Assembly (NCBI GenBank): GCA_947473475.1
Contig: CANJBZ010000004.1
Span: 62,001 to 126,000 of the forward strand
DNA length: 64,000 nt
Source of the DNA: Alphaproteobacteria bacterium
GTDB lineage: Bacteria; Pseudomonadota; Alphaproteobacteria; Micropepsales; Micropepsaceae
Direction: 5' to 3'
The translations under genes were made by a program, and so were the position numbers. The number at the start of each line of letters is the position of its first letter. Within the stretch, counting starts at the first letter, position 1. The notes beneath the pieces were generated by a model that had not been told where the DNA came from, did not search any database, and saw only the letters and a list, made by a program, of their open reading frames with translations. Below, in pieces: positions 32,204-41,563 of this stretch.

Positions 32204-33066
32204 GGGCCGCGTTCGGGGGCCTGGCCCATTTCAGCAGCCATCGCTTCCAACCGCGCGACGCGCTCTTCCGTGGAAGGATGCGTCGCGAACAGATGCATCA
32301 GATTGCCTCCATGCAGCGGGTTGATGATGAACATATGCGCCGTCGCCGGATTGGCCTGGGCGTCGAGATTTTCCACCTGATGCGCCGCCGAGGAAATGCG
32401 TTTCAGGGCAGATGCCAGCCACAATGGACGGCCTGAGATTATTGCGCCCATGCGGTCGGCTTCGTATTCGCGCGTGCGGCTGATCGCCATCTGCACCAGC
32501 GCGGCAGCCATCGGCGCCAGGATCATGATCAGAATGCCTCCCACCGCGCCCATCTGATTGTTGCGGCGGTCGCCACCGAACCAGAACGCCATATTGGCGA
32601 GCATCGAAATGGCCCCGGCGATTGTCGCGGTGATGGTCATAATGAGCGTGTCGCGGTTTTTCACATGCGAGAGCTCGTGCGCCAACACGCCCGCAAGTTC
32701 TTCCTGGCTCAGCCGTTCCAAAATCCCCGTCGTCACGCAAACCGCGGCGTGCTCGGGATCACGCCCCGTAGCAAAGGCGTTCGGCTGCGGATTTTCCGCG
32801 ATGAATACTTTGGGCATCGGCAACTGCGCGTTTTGCGAAAGCATCCGCACCAGATGCACAAGGTCCGGCGCGGACGCATCATCGACCTCGCGCGCGCCAT
32901 ACATGGAAAGGACCATCTTGTCCGAATTCCAGTAGGCGAACAGATTGGTGCCGGCCGCGAACAGAAACGCCATCATCATCCCGGCCTGACCACCGATCAG
33001 AAAGCCGATGGCGAGAAACAGGCCGGTCATCGCGGCCATCAAAATTCCGGTACGGAAATAGTTCAT
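32194..33066 (-). CDS. htpX: HtpX-like zinc metalloprotease
   Basis: [53 protein letters not shown]. Confidence 0.96.
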   Translation of the reverse strand: MNYFRTGILMAAMTGLFLAIGFLIGGQAGMMMAFLFAAGTNLFAYWNSDKMVLSMYGAREVDDASAPDLVHLVRMLSQNAQLPMPKVFIAENPQPNAFATGRDPEHAAVCVTTGILERLSQEELAGVLAHELSHVKNRDTLIMTITATIAGAISMLANMAFWFGGDRRNNQMGAVGGILIMILAPMAAALVQMAISRTREYEADRMGAIISGRPLWLASALKRISSAAHQVENLDAQANPATAHMFIINPLHGGNLMHLFATHPSTEERVARLEAMAAEMGQAPERGPWS

Positions 33067-33152
33067 CGAACTCCCTCGAACACGCCGCCCTTCCGTGGGC
33101 GGCGGACGCCCTCTATGTAGGGATCGGACGTGACGTGGAAAAGGTGATTGTG

Positions 33153-33386
33153 ATGGTTAAGGATAAGCCGGACGACTTGGAGCAGACGCCCCCGGAATCC
33201 GCAGCTCGCAAAGACCTGCCCCCAGCGGCGTTGCGGGCGCTTGCCGAAGCCGAGGAGCGGCGCCGGTTGGCTGCGGAAGCGGAGAAGAACGCACCGCCTA
33301 AGCCGAAGGAAATCAGCGGTCCCTCCGGCCTCGAACCGACGCGCTATGGCGATTGGGAGCGCAAAGGCATCGCCTCCGACTTTTAG
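33153..33386 (+). CDS. DUF1674 (SDHAF4-like) protein
   Basis: C-terminal [25 protein letters not shown]. Confidence 0.9.
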   Translation: MVKDKPDDLEQTPPESAARKDLPPAALRALAEAEERRRLAAEAEKNAPPKPKEISGPSGLEPTRYGDWERKGIASDF

Positions 33387-33437
33387 CCGTACCAGTTTTG
33401 TTCTATAGAACGATTGGGGAACTTGGCCGTTCTGAGC

Positions 33438-33920
33438 ATGGTTAATAGTCGAATCTGGAGCGTGCCGTCTCTTTCCGCACTTTTGCTGCTCGCGGGCTGC
33501 GACGAGCCGGGCACCCCCGCGCCAATCCGCCCTTTTCGCACCGATACGCTCGAAGGCCCCGTCGCGGCCAAAGTCGAACGGGTGATCGACGGCGATACGA
33601 TCCAGGTCGAGGCGGCCATTTGGCTGGGCCAAACCATAAACGTCCGCGTCCGCATTGACGGCATCGACGCGGCAGAGCCCGAAGGTCCTTGCGCGGAAGA
33701 ACGCAGGCTTGCCGAGCTGGCCCGCGACTATCTGGTTCGCCGGCTGAACCACGGGCCCATCACACTGACGCATGTGGGCTATGACAAATATGGAGGCCGT
33801 GTTCGGGCCACGGTGGCCGACTCCAAGGGCAATGTCGGCGCAGATCTGATCGCTGCCGGACTGGCCCGGCCGTATCACGGCGAACGGCGCGGGCCATGGT
33901 GCCCGAAAGGCGCGAGCTGA
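33438..33920 (+). CDS. Thermonuclease (SNase) family lipoprotein
   Basis: Lipobox LLLAGCDEP; VERVIDGDTIQVE, RVRIDGIDAAE, YDKYGGRVRATV. Confidence 0.88.
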   Translation: MVNSRIWSVPSLSALLLLAGCDEPGTPAPIRPFRTDTLEGPVAAKVERVIDGDTIQVEAAIWLGQTINVRVRIDGIDAAEPEGPCAEERRLAELARDYLVRRLNHGPITLTHVGYDKYGGRVRATVADSKGNVGADLIAAGLARPYHGERRGPWCPKGAS

Positions 33921-33926
33921 TTTATA

Positions 33927-34027
33927 GCGCAATCCGACGAAGTGGACGCCGGTTCGTCGTTAGATTGCGCGCCAAACTAAGGAATCTAGAGCATGACCCG
34001 ATTCATTTTGATCGGATCACGCTCTAG
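33927..34027. repeat. Bipartite palindromic intergenic element, copy 2
   Basis: Same arrangement as 11362-11462; few substitutions, two of them giving A-C mismatches in the 17-bp stem. Confidence 0.9.
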
Positions 34028-34656
34028 CGTTGCGTCACGCCTGCCGTGGTGTCGCCGCGGCGGGCCGTGGATGCGGCCGTATAGGCGTTTGCCCCCGTGC
34101 CCAGAACTTTGACCGGGGTACTGGATGTGCCGGCTTTGTCGAATTTGAGCGTGATCAGGAAGCTATCGCCTTCCTTCAACGGCGCTTTCAGTCCAACCAG
34201 ATTAAACGAACGGCCACCCGGCGCGAAGTTCAGCGTGCCGCCGGCTGGAACGTCGATGGGTTGAAGGGCGGCGGAACGGCCCATTTCGTCCTTGACCTCG
34301 ACCTTGTCCGCCATGCGGACTTCAATTCCGGTCAGACGGTCCGGCTCTTTGACGCTGACAATGTGGAAATAAACCGACGCGGTGGTGGCGTTTCCGCTGG
34401 CGCGCGCCCAAGCCTCGGTGACGTCGATATTGGTTTTGGCGGCCAGCGCCGCCGCACGGGCTCGCGCCGCAGTGTCGCCACCTCCGGCGGGAGCGGCGGG
34501 GGCAGCCGGGGCCGCCGGGGCTGCGCCTTGTGCCGGAGCGGGCAATGCGCCCTGCGCCAACGCATAGCTTGCCGCGAACACCAGAGCGGGCAGCGTCAAA
34601 CCCAGGAGAGGCAGCAAACGGAGCCGATTCAAAGGGGTTAAATCGGTCTTGGGCAT
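34024..34656 (-). CDS. Copper chaperone PCu(A)C family protein
   Basis: DVTEAWARASGNATTASVYFHIVSVKEPDRLTGIEVRMADKVEVKDEMG..., FAPGGRSFNLVGLKAPLKEGDSFLITLKFDKAG; Pro/Ala/Gly N-terminal linker. Confidence 0.85.
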   Translation of the reverse strand: MPKTDLTPLNRLRLLPLLGLTLPALVFAASYALAQGALPAPAQGAAPAAPAAPAAPAGGGDTAARARAAALAAKTNIDVTEAWARASGNATTASVYFHIVSVKEPDRLTGIEVRMADKVEVKDEMGRSAALQPIDVPAGGTLNFAPGGRSFNLVGLKAPLKEGDSFLITLKFDKAGTSSTPVKVLGTGANAYTAASTARRGDTTAGVTQR

Positions 34657-34807
34657 GGCATCCTCCCTGTGAGCGCCTTAACACTCTAGCGTGCGATCAG
34701 CGCTTTGGTTGCATGAGCAATTGAGGCATTCCTGGGACTGCTCCCTGGAAAATCACTGGACCCTTATAGTCCAGGCGCCGTTTGGGCTTAAGGAGAAGAT
34801 TGCGGGC

Positions 34808-34999
34808 ATGACGGGTAAATTTCTCGTGGGGGTGGCCGTCGTCGTCGTGGCGCTGATCCTCGTGGCAGGACTCTACACCCTTTGGGTCGGAGGCGAGACG
34901 TCGCGCAATTGGTCCAACCGGCTGATGCGCATCCGTGTTCTGGCGCAGTTTGTCGCCATCATTATCATCATGGCCGTGCTGTATTTTTCCGGCCATTAG
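34808..34999 (+). CDS. HIG1-domain twin-transmembrane protein
   Basis: MTGKFLVGVAVVVVALILVAGLYTLWVGGETSRNWSNRLMRIRVLAQFVAIIIIMAVLYFSGH. Confidence 0.85.
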   Translation: MTGKFLVGVAVVVVALILVAGLYTLWVGGETSRNWSNRLMRIRVLAQFVAIIIIMAVLYFSGH

Positions 35000-35082
35000 A
35001 AGGGCGGAGAGCGGAAGGGGCTTGAGCCCAGGCCGCTTTCCATGTTCATACCGCCCATTCTGCATCTTTTCAGGAAAAAGCC

Positions 35083-36510
35083 ATGAGCAGCGGCGCGCCA
35101 AGGACTCTGTACGACAAACTCTGGGACAGCCATCTGGTGCATGAAGCACCGGGCGAGTCGAGCGTGATCTATATCGACCGCCACCTTGTGCACGAAGTCA
35201 CCAGCGCCCAGGCCTTCGAGGGTTTGCGCGAAACCGGACGCAAAGCCCGTCGCCCAGAACTGGCGCTAGCGGTCGCCGACCACAACGTGCCGACCAAGGA
35301 CCGCAACAAGGGCATTACCGACCCGGAATCGGCCAACAGCATCGCGACGCTGGAAAGCAACGCGCGGCAATTCGGGATCGAATATTTCGGCATGAACGAT
35401 ATCCGCCAGGGCATCGTTCACATCATCGGACCCGAGCAGGGCTGGACCTTGCCGGGCCTGACCATCGTCTGCGGCGACTCGCATACGGCCACGCACGGCG
35501 CGTTCGGCTCGCTCGCCTTCGGCATCGGCACCTCGGAAGTCGAGCACGTGCTGGCGACGCAGACCTTGCCGGCGACGCGTTCCAAGAACATGCGGATCAG
35601 CGTCAACGGCAAGCTGCCCATCGGGGTGACGGCGAAGGACATCATCCTTGCGATCATCGGCAAAATCGGTACGGCCGGCGGTACGGGCTATGTCATCGAA
35701 TATGCGGGCGACGCGATACGTTCGCTGTCGATGGAAGGCCGCATGACCGTCTGCAACATGTCGATCGAAGGCGGCGCCCGCGCCGGCTTGATCGCCGCGG
35801 ACGAGACCACCTTCGAATATGTCAAAGGCCGCGCGCGCGCTCCGAAAGCCGGTGCGTGGGAAATGGCCGTGAATTATTGGCGCACGCTGAAATCGGATGA
35901 GGGCGCGAAGTTCGACACCGAAATCAATATCGACGCGAGCGAGATCGTTCCGATGGTGACCTGGGGTACAAGCCCGGAGCAATCGCTGCCCATCACCGGC
36001 CGCGTGCCCGATCCGGCCGCCGAAAGCGATGCCGGCAAACGCGAAGGCATGTTGCGCGCGCTGGCCTATATGGATTTGAAGCCCGGCACGCCGCTGCGCG
36101 AAGTCAAAATCGACCGCGCCTTCATCGGTTCGTGCACCAATGGCCGCATCGAGGATCTGCGCGAAGCCGCAAAGATCGTGCAGCACGAGCTTGCGCAAGG
36201 ACGCCGCGTGGCCGCGCATGTCGGCGCCATGGTGGTCCCCGGCTCTGGCCTGGTGAAAGAACAGGCGGAGCAGGAAGGTCTGGATGAAATCTTCCTGAAG
36301 GCCGGATTTGAATGGCGCGAAGCGGGATGCTCCATGTGCCTTGCTATGAACGCCGACCGTCTGGAGCCCGGCGAACGCTGCGCCTCGACCTCGAACCGCA
36401 ACTTCGAGGGCCGTCAGGGCCGCGGCGGCCGCACCCATCTGATGAGCCCCGCCATGGCCGCCGCCGCCGCCATCGCCGGCCACCTCACCGACGTCCGGGA
36501 TTTTCAGTAA
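35083..36510 (+). CDS. leuC: 3-isopropylmalate dehydratase large subunit
   Basis: [65 protein letters not shown]. Confidence 0.98.
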   Translation: MSSGAPRTLYDKLWDSHLVHEAPGESSVIYIDRHLVHEVTSAQAFEGLRETGRKARRPELALAVADHNVPTKDRNKGITDPESANSIATLESNARQFGIEYFGMNDIRQGIVHIIGPEQGWTLPGLTIVCGDSHTATHGAFGSLAFGIGTSEVEHVLATQTLPATRSKNMRISVNGKLPIGVTAKDIILAIIGKIGTAGGTGYVIEYAGDAIRSLSMEGRMTVCNMSIEGGARAGLIAADETTFEYVKGRARAPKAGAWEMAVNYWRTLKSDEGAKFDTEINIDASEIVPMVTWGTSPEQSLPITGRVPDPAAESDAGKREGMLRALAYMDLKPGTPLREVKIDRAFIGSCTNGRIEDLREAAKIVQHELAQGRRVAAHVGAMVVPGSGLVKEQAEQEGLDEIFLKAGFEWREAGCSMCLAMNADRLEPGERCASTSNRNFEGRQGRGGRTHLMSPAMAAAAAIAGHLTDVRDFQ

Positions 36511-36531
36511 AACCTAGCCCGCTTGGGCGAT

Positions 36532-36568
36532 CTACCTTCCTGTGGTAGAAGTCTACCAAGGAAGGTAG
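36532..36568. promoter_or_regulatory. Nested inverted repeat upstream of vapBC-1, putative operator
   Basis: CTACCTTCC-tg-TGGTAGA-ag-TCTACCA-a-GGAAGGTAG ending 2 nt before the ATG. Confidence 0.7.
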
Positions 36569-36570
36569 AA

Positions 36571-36846
36571 ATGGGCCTGAACATCAAAAAGCCGTCCACC
36601 GAGGCGGCTATTCGTGAGTTGGCAGCCCTTACTGGGCAAAGCCTGACCGACGCGGTCGAATCCGCCGTGCTGCAGAAGCTGAATCAGCTCATTTCGGCTA
36701 AGCGTCCAAAAACATTCGAGGAGCACCTTGCAGCTCTTCATGAGCTGCAAGGAAGGTTGCAAGCTCAAAAACTTGATCCGAATGACAAGCGCACTGGGCA
36801 AGAGCTTCTTGATGAGCTCTACGACGACTATGGGCTCCCCAAGTGA
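36571..36846 (+). CDS. vapB: VapB-family antitoxin (Rv0623-like)
   Basis: MGLNIKKPSTEAAIRELAALTGQSLTDAVESAVLQKL; overlaps PIN toxin. Confidence 0.9.
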   Translation: MGLNIKKPSTEAAIRELAALTGQSLTDAVESAVLQKLNQLISAKRPKTFEEHLAALHELQGRLQAQKLDPNDKRTGQELLDELYDDYGLPK

Positions 36847-37229
36847 TGGTTCTCGATGCCTCGGTCGTAGTGGCCATGCTGGCGAAAGAACCCGGTTACG
36901 AATTGCTGCTCAGGCGTGTGGTTGAACAAGACGATATTCGCATTTCGCCGATGTCGTACGTCGAAACCGTCATGGCCTTGGCGAGAAGCTTTGCGGATCC
37001 GACCTCACTTCTTGAAGACTTCATTGAACAACATGCGGTAAGCGTGGAGAACACCGACGTCGCGCAGGCGCAATGGGCGGTGAAGGCATTCCTGCGTTTC
37101 GGCAAAGGAAGACACGCGGCCCGGCTCAACCTAGGTGACTGCTTTTCATATGCAGCCGCCAAGTCGCTCGATGCGCCACTCCTCTATATCGGGGACGATT
37201 TCGTAAAGACGGATGTCCGTCAGGCTTAA
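36843..37229 (+). CDS. vapC: VapC PIN-domain ribonuclease toxin
   Basis: MVLDASVVVAML...LNLGDCFSYAAAKSLDAPLLYIGDDFVKTDV. Confidence 0.94.
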   Translation: MMVLDASVVVAMLAKEPGYELLLRRVVEQDDIRISPMSYVETVMALARSFADPTSLLEDFIEQHAVSVENTDVAQAQWAVKAFLRFGKGRHAARLNLGDCFSYAAAKSLDAPLLYIGDDFVKTDVRQA

Positions 37230-39478
37230 AAAAAGCTGATCGGGTCGATGTCGATGGCTAGGCGGACGGAGGACGGGATTTTTGCGTCTGCCAGCCAGGT
37301 GCGCACGTAGGATTGGATGTCGACTGTTTTTTCCGCCTGCACCAACAACCGTTCGCGCGTGCGGCCACGCAGCATCTGATAGAACGCCGGCGCCGGACCC
37401 CACACAGCGACCCCGCGTGCTTTGGGCGCCAGGATCGCCAACTCCCGTCCCACCGCGCGCACACGGTCTGCGTCCGTGCCCGACAAGATCAACGATGCCA
37501 ACCGCCCGAAGGGGGGAATGCCGCTGCGTTCGCGCTGGCGGATTTCTTCTTCCAGAAAATCGTCGCGCGCATTGCTGGCGAGCGCCTGCATGACAGGGTC
37601 TTCCGGGTTGCGCGTTTGAATCAGCACAAGGCCGGGCTTTTCGGCGCGGCCCGCACGGCCCGACACCTGATGCAGCAATTGAAAGCTCCGCTCGCCCGCG
37701 CGCGGATCGCCCGCGCCGCCACCCAGATCGGCATCGACGATTCCGGCAAGCGTCAGCCGGGGGAAATGGTGCCCCTTGGCAACAATCTGTGTACCGATTA
37801 TCACGTCGATTTCGCCCGCCGCGAATGCACGGATGACCGCTTGCGTTTGCGCCGGCCCGAGCAGCGTATCGCTGGACGCTATTGCCACGCGCGCGTCCGG
37901 AAACGCGGCGCGGAATTCTTCCTCCACACGCTCCACACCCGGCCCGCAGGCGATATAGGAATGCATCGCGGCGCATTGCGGACATTTTTCCGGCACCGGA
38001 GTTTCGTATCCGCAATGATGGCACACCAGCCGTTTGCGGTAGCGATGCTCCACCATCCAGGCGGAGCAATTGCGGCACGTCTCCTTGCGTCCGCACTGCG
38101 TACACAGGGTCAGCGGCGCGTAACCGCGGCGATTGAGAAACAGCAGTGCCTGTTCGCCGGCCTGCAACGTGGTCTCCAAGGCGCTGCGCAACGCTGGCGA
38201 CAAGAACTGCCCCGGCTCGCCATGTTCGCTGCGCATATCGACCAGCCGCACTTGCGGCATTTCCGCGACGCCATAACGGCGCGCCAGCTTCAGCCAGTCA
38301 TAGCGGCCACTCTTTGCGTTGACATAGGTTTCCAGCGATGGCGTTGCGGAGGCCAGAACGATGGGACAATTTTCCAGCCGCGCCCGCACCACCGCCATAT
38401 CGCGGGCGTGATAGATGACCCCTTCTTCCTGCTTGTAGGCGTGCTCGTGCTCTTCATCGACGATGATCAGCCCGAGCTTCGCGAACGGCAGAAACAGCGC
38501 CGAGCGCGCCCCGACGACAACACGCGCTTCGCCGCTCATCACCGCGCGATAGCTGCGCTTGCGCTCGCGCATGGATAGATCGGAGTGCCATTCGACGGGG
38601 CGGCAGCCGAACCGCGCCGCAAAGCGATCGAGGAATTGCACCGTCAGCGCAATTTCGGGGAGCAGGATCAGCGCCTGCCTGCCTTCGGCCAATGCTTCCG
38701 CGGCGGCTTCGAAATAGGCTTCCGTTTTCCCCGAGCCCGTCACGCCATCCAGTAGCGCCACGGAGAATTCCCGCTTCTTCACGGCATCGCGCAAATGCTC
38801 GGCGGCGCGCAACTGGTCCGGGCTGAGCTTCACCGCATCGAAGGCGTAATCGGGTTCGGGACAGGGGGCGAATTCCGGCAGCATCGTCCATCGCAGCGCG
38901 CCCGCGTCGACCAGCGCCCGCACCACGCTTGGGGTGACTCCCGATTCCCGCGCGGCGTCCGACGGCAACCGCGCCAAACCGTCGGCCATCAGCTTCAGCA
39001 CCCGTTCGCGCGTGGGCGTCACCCGCTCCGGCGCGGCATCGCCGATCATCAGTGCCCGGCGGCCCAGTTCCGGTTCAAACGCCGCCGGCACGCGCAAAGC
39101 CTGGGCCAGAACGGCGCCTGGTGAGGAGATCGTGTAACGCGCAACCCAATCGATGAAGTCGCACAGGGGCGCGGGCAGCCGAAAATCGGCAAGCGGCTCG
39201 GCCTGTTTCAGCTTTTCCGCGGGAATCGAGGCATCCGCCTTGCCCCAGACAACGCCGGTCACCTGGCGTGGCCCCAACGGCGCGCGAACCAGCATCCCGC
39301 GTTTGGGCGCCACGCCTTCGGGCAGGGCGTAGTCATAGGCCTGCGGCAAGGGCAGCGGCAGCAACACGGCCGCCCGCGGCGGGGACTCGGACGCCGGGAG
39401 TGATGTTGCTTCAAGCGGCACGCCGATTGCCTTCATGCAGAGAAGAGGTTTACGGGTTAGTTTCGCGCGCGGAGACAT
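37226..39478 (-). CDS. priA: Primosomal protein N' (PriA helicase)
   Basis: LLDGVTGSGKTEAYFEA, VDEEHEHAYKQEEGVIYHARD, Cys cluster CTQCGRKETCRNCSAW..CHHCGYETPVPEKCPQC; exact start uncertain (39478 or 39436). Confidence 0.96.
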   Translation of the reverse strand: MSPRAKLTRKPLLCMKAIGVPLEATSLPASESPPRAAVLLPLPLPQAYDYALPEGVAPKRGMLVRAPLGPRQVTGVVWGKADASIPAEKLKQAEPLADFRLPAPLCDFIDWVARYTISSPGAVLAQALRVPAAFEPELGRRALMIGDAAPERVTPTRERVLKLMADGLARLPSDAARESGVTPSVVRALVDAGALRWTMLPEFAPCPEPDYAFDAVKLSPDQLRAAEHLRDAVKKREFSVALLDGVTGSGKTEAYFEAAAEALAEGRQALILLPEIALTVQFLDRFAARFGCRPVEWHSDLSMRERKRSYRAVMSGEARVVVGARSALFLPFAKLGLIIVDEEHEHAYKQEEGVIYHARDMAVVRARLENCPIVLASATPSLETYVNAKSGRYDWLKLARRYGVAEMPQVRLVDMRSEHGEPGQFLSPALRSALETTLQAGEQALLFLNRRGYAPLTLCTQCGRKETCRNCSAWMVEHRYRKRLVCHHCGYETPVPEKCPQCAAMHSYIACGPGVERVEEEFRAAFPDARVAIASSDTLLGPAQTQAVIRAFAAGEIDVIIGTQIVAKGHHFPRLTLAGIVDADLGGGAGDPRAGERSFQLLHQVSGRAGRAEKPGLVLIQTRNPEDPVMQALASNARDDFLEEEIRQRERSGIPPFGRLASLILSGTDADRVRAVGRELAILAPKARGVAVWGPAPAFYQMLRGRTRERLLVQAEKTVDIQSYVRTWLADAKIPSSVRLAIDIDPISFF

Positions 39479-39525
39479 GGCCGGGTGCGACCATGAGGCT
39501 TAGCGCCCGATCCCTGTAATGAGCA

Positions 39526-40440
39526 ATGACAGATAGTGTTTCGGACCTGACGCGGGAATGGCTGGCGCATTTGGCGCATGAACGCCGCGTCAGCCCGCAC
39601 ACGCTGCGCGCCTATGGCGATGACGTTTATCGCTTTCTGGGCTTTCTCACCTTTCACGTCGGCGGCACGATTTCGCTGCGTGTGCTGCGCGACCTTCGAC
39701 CAGCCGACATTCGGGCGCATCTGACCGCCCGCCGCGCGGAGGGCCTCGGCGCGCGCGGCATTCAGCGGGCACTGGCGGCGGTGCGTTCCTTTTACCGCTA
39801 TCTCGAACGGGAAAACCTTGCCGACGGCGCGGCCTTGCGGGCGGTACACAGCCCCAAATTGCCGCGCACCTTGCCGCGGCCTCTCAGCGAAATCGATGCG
39901 GCCCGCGCCATCGTGGATGCCGGTGAAGATGACGAACCCTGGATCGCCGCCCGCAATGCGGCGCTGATTACGCTTCTGTACGGCACCGGCTTGCGTATCT
40001 CTGAAGCCCTAAGCCTGAAGCGGGGCGATGCACCGCTCGGGGAGACGCTGACGATCCTGGGCAAAGGCAGCAAGGAACGATCCGTGCCGGTAATTGCCGC
40101 CGTGCGCGAAGCCGTCGACACCTATGCGGGAATCTGCCCGTTTGCCGGCGAACGCAGCTCCCCGCTGTTCCTTTCCCGCCGCGGCAAACCGATGAGCCCG
40201 CGGGAGGCGCAAGCGCTGATGCAGCGTATGCGCGGCCGCCTGGGACTTTCGCCGACGGCGACACCGCACGCGCTGCGCCATTCCTTCGCCACGCATCTGC
40301 TCAAAAACGGCGGCGATTTGCGTGCCGTCCAAGAGCTTCTCGGCCATGCGTCCCTGTCGACCACGCAAAAGTATACCGAGGTGGAAGGGGCGCATTTGCT
40401 CGCGGTCTATGAGGCGGCCCATCCCCGCGGCGCGAAATGA
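39526..40440 (+). CDS. xerC: Tyrosine recombinase XerC-like
   Basis: LYGTGLRISEALSL, HALRHSFATHLLKNGGDLRAVQELLGHASLSTTQKYTEV. Confidence 0.93.
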   Translation: MTDSVSDLTREWLAHLAHERRVSPHTLRAYGDDVYRFLGFLTFHVGGTISLRVLRDLRPADIRAHLTARRAEGLGARGIQRALAAVRSFYRYLERENLADGAALRAVHSPKLPRTLPRPLSEIDAARAIVDAGEDDEPWIAARNAALITLLYGTGLRISEALSLKRGDAPLGETLTILGKGSKERSVPVIAAVREAVDTYAGICPFAGERSSPLFLSRRGKPMSPREAQALMQRMRGRLGLSPTATPHALRHSFATHLLKNGGDLRAVQELLGHASLSTTQKYTEVEGAHLLAVYEAAHPRGAK

Positions 40441-41411
40441 GCGACGCCATGCGCCCTATCGATGCCGAAGCGGTTGCGGCTGCTCCGGCGATACGCAAAT
40501 CCGATTCGGTGGGCTATCTGCTGGCGGCGACCGGGGCCATTTTGTTTTCCATCAAAGCCATCATCGTAAAGCTGGCTTACGGATTGTCGGTCGATCCCGA
40601 AACGCTGCTGGCACTGCGCATGGGATTCTCGCTGCCATTCTATCTGGGCATCGGTTTTCATGCGGTCGCGGGACGGCGGTACAAGCTGGCGGCACTGCCA
40701 TCTGCGCGCGCAACCGTGCGCGCCATGCTCATCGGCGCGCTCGGCATGTGGGTGGCGAGCTACACCGATTTTCTGGGCCTGCAATACATAACGGCACAAT
40801 TCGAGCGGCTGATATTGCTGACCTACCCGATGTTCGTCGTTATTTTCGGCGCGCTGTTTTTCCGGCAGCCGGTGACTAAGCGCGCCCTAATCGCGCTGGC
40901 TATCAGCTATGCCGGGTTGACGCTGATTTTCGGTGAGAATTTCACACTGGAAGGCCACAACGTCGCTATCGGGGCAGGCTGGGTTCTGATCGCGGCGATC
41001 ACCTTTGCGCTCTATCAATTGCTGGCGAAAACGGCGATCGATGACATGGGCCCGAAGATGTTTACCTGCATCGGCATGACGGGTGCTTCGATCGCCGCGT
41101 TTATCGAATTTTTTCTGTCCGGGCATAGCGCCAGTCAGCTTCTCGTCACCGGACAGCTGTTGTTCTATTCCGTCCTGGTCGCGGTCGGAGCGACCGTGCT
41201 GCCGACGTTTTTCATGAGCGCCGCACTGCACCGCATCTCTGCGTCGGCCAATGCGACGATCGGCGTTCTCAGTCCCGTTTCGACGATCATTCTTGCCGCG
41301 ATAATCCTGGGCGAACGCATGTCCGTCATGGAAGTGACGGGCACGCTGCTGGTGATCGGCGGCGTCGGCTGGTTCACATTTGCCGGACGAAGCAAATCCC
41401 TCGCCCGTTAG
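40437..41411 (+). CDS. DMT/EamA family transporter
   Basis: Ten TM-like segments, two EamA-type halves. Confidence 0.88.
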   Translation: MSDAMRPIDAEAVAAAPAIRKSDSVGYLLAATGAILFSIKAIIVKLAYGLSVDPETLLALRMGFSLPFYLGIGFHAVAGRRYKLAALPSARATVRAMLIGALGMWVASYTDFLGLQYITAQFERLILLTYPMFVVIFGALFFRQPVTKRALIALAISYAGLTLIFGENFTLEGHNVAIGAGWVLIAAITFALYQLLAKTAIDDMGPKMFTCIGMTGASIAAFIEFFLSGHSASQLLVTGQLLFYSVLVAVGATVLPTFFMSAALHRISASANATIGVLSPVSTIILAAIILGERMSVMEVTGTLLVIGGVGWFTFAGRSKSLAR

Positions 41412-41429
41412 ATCTCCGGGCTAAAGAAG

Positions 41430-41553
41430 AAGGGGAACCACAAAGGACACGAAGGAGACACAAAGTTCACGAAGGAAGAATCGCGCGCTTTGCGCGCCAA
41501 AACGTCAACTTGGTGTCCTTCGTGTCTCCTTCGTGATCTTTGTGGTTCCCCTT
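41430..41553. repeat. Long imperfect inverted repeat between convergent transporter genes
   Basis: AAGGGGAACCACAAAGGACACGAAGGAGACAC... versus ...GTGTCTCCTTCGTGATCTTTGTGGTTCCCCTT; arms near-identical apart from a 2-nt change and a 9-nt indel. Confidence 0.88.
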
Positions 41554-41563
41554 TTTCCTGAAT

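Noticed and set aside
35266-36483. 405-aa minus-strand ORF opposite leuC
   Set aside because: Antisense shadow of an unambiguous leuC; composition typical of a GC-rich reverse frame.
37313-38578. 421-aa plus-strand ORF opposite priA
   Set aside because: Antisense shadow of priA, Arg/His/Gln-rich without domains.
39526-40440. Tyrosine recombinase as an integrase of a mobile element
   Set aside because: Sequence and size fit housekeeping XerC next to priA; no att-like repeats or cargo genes seen.
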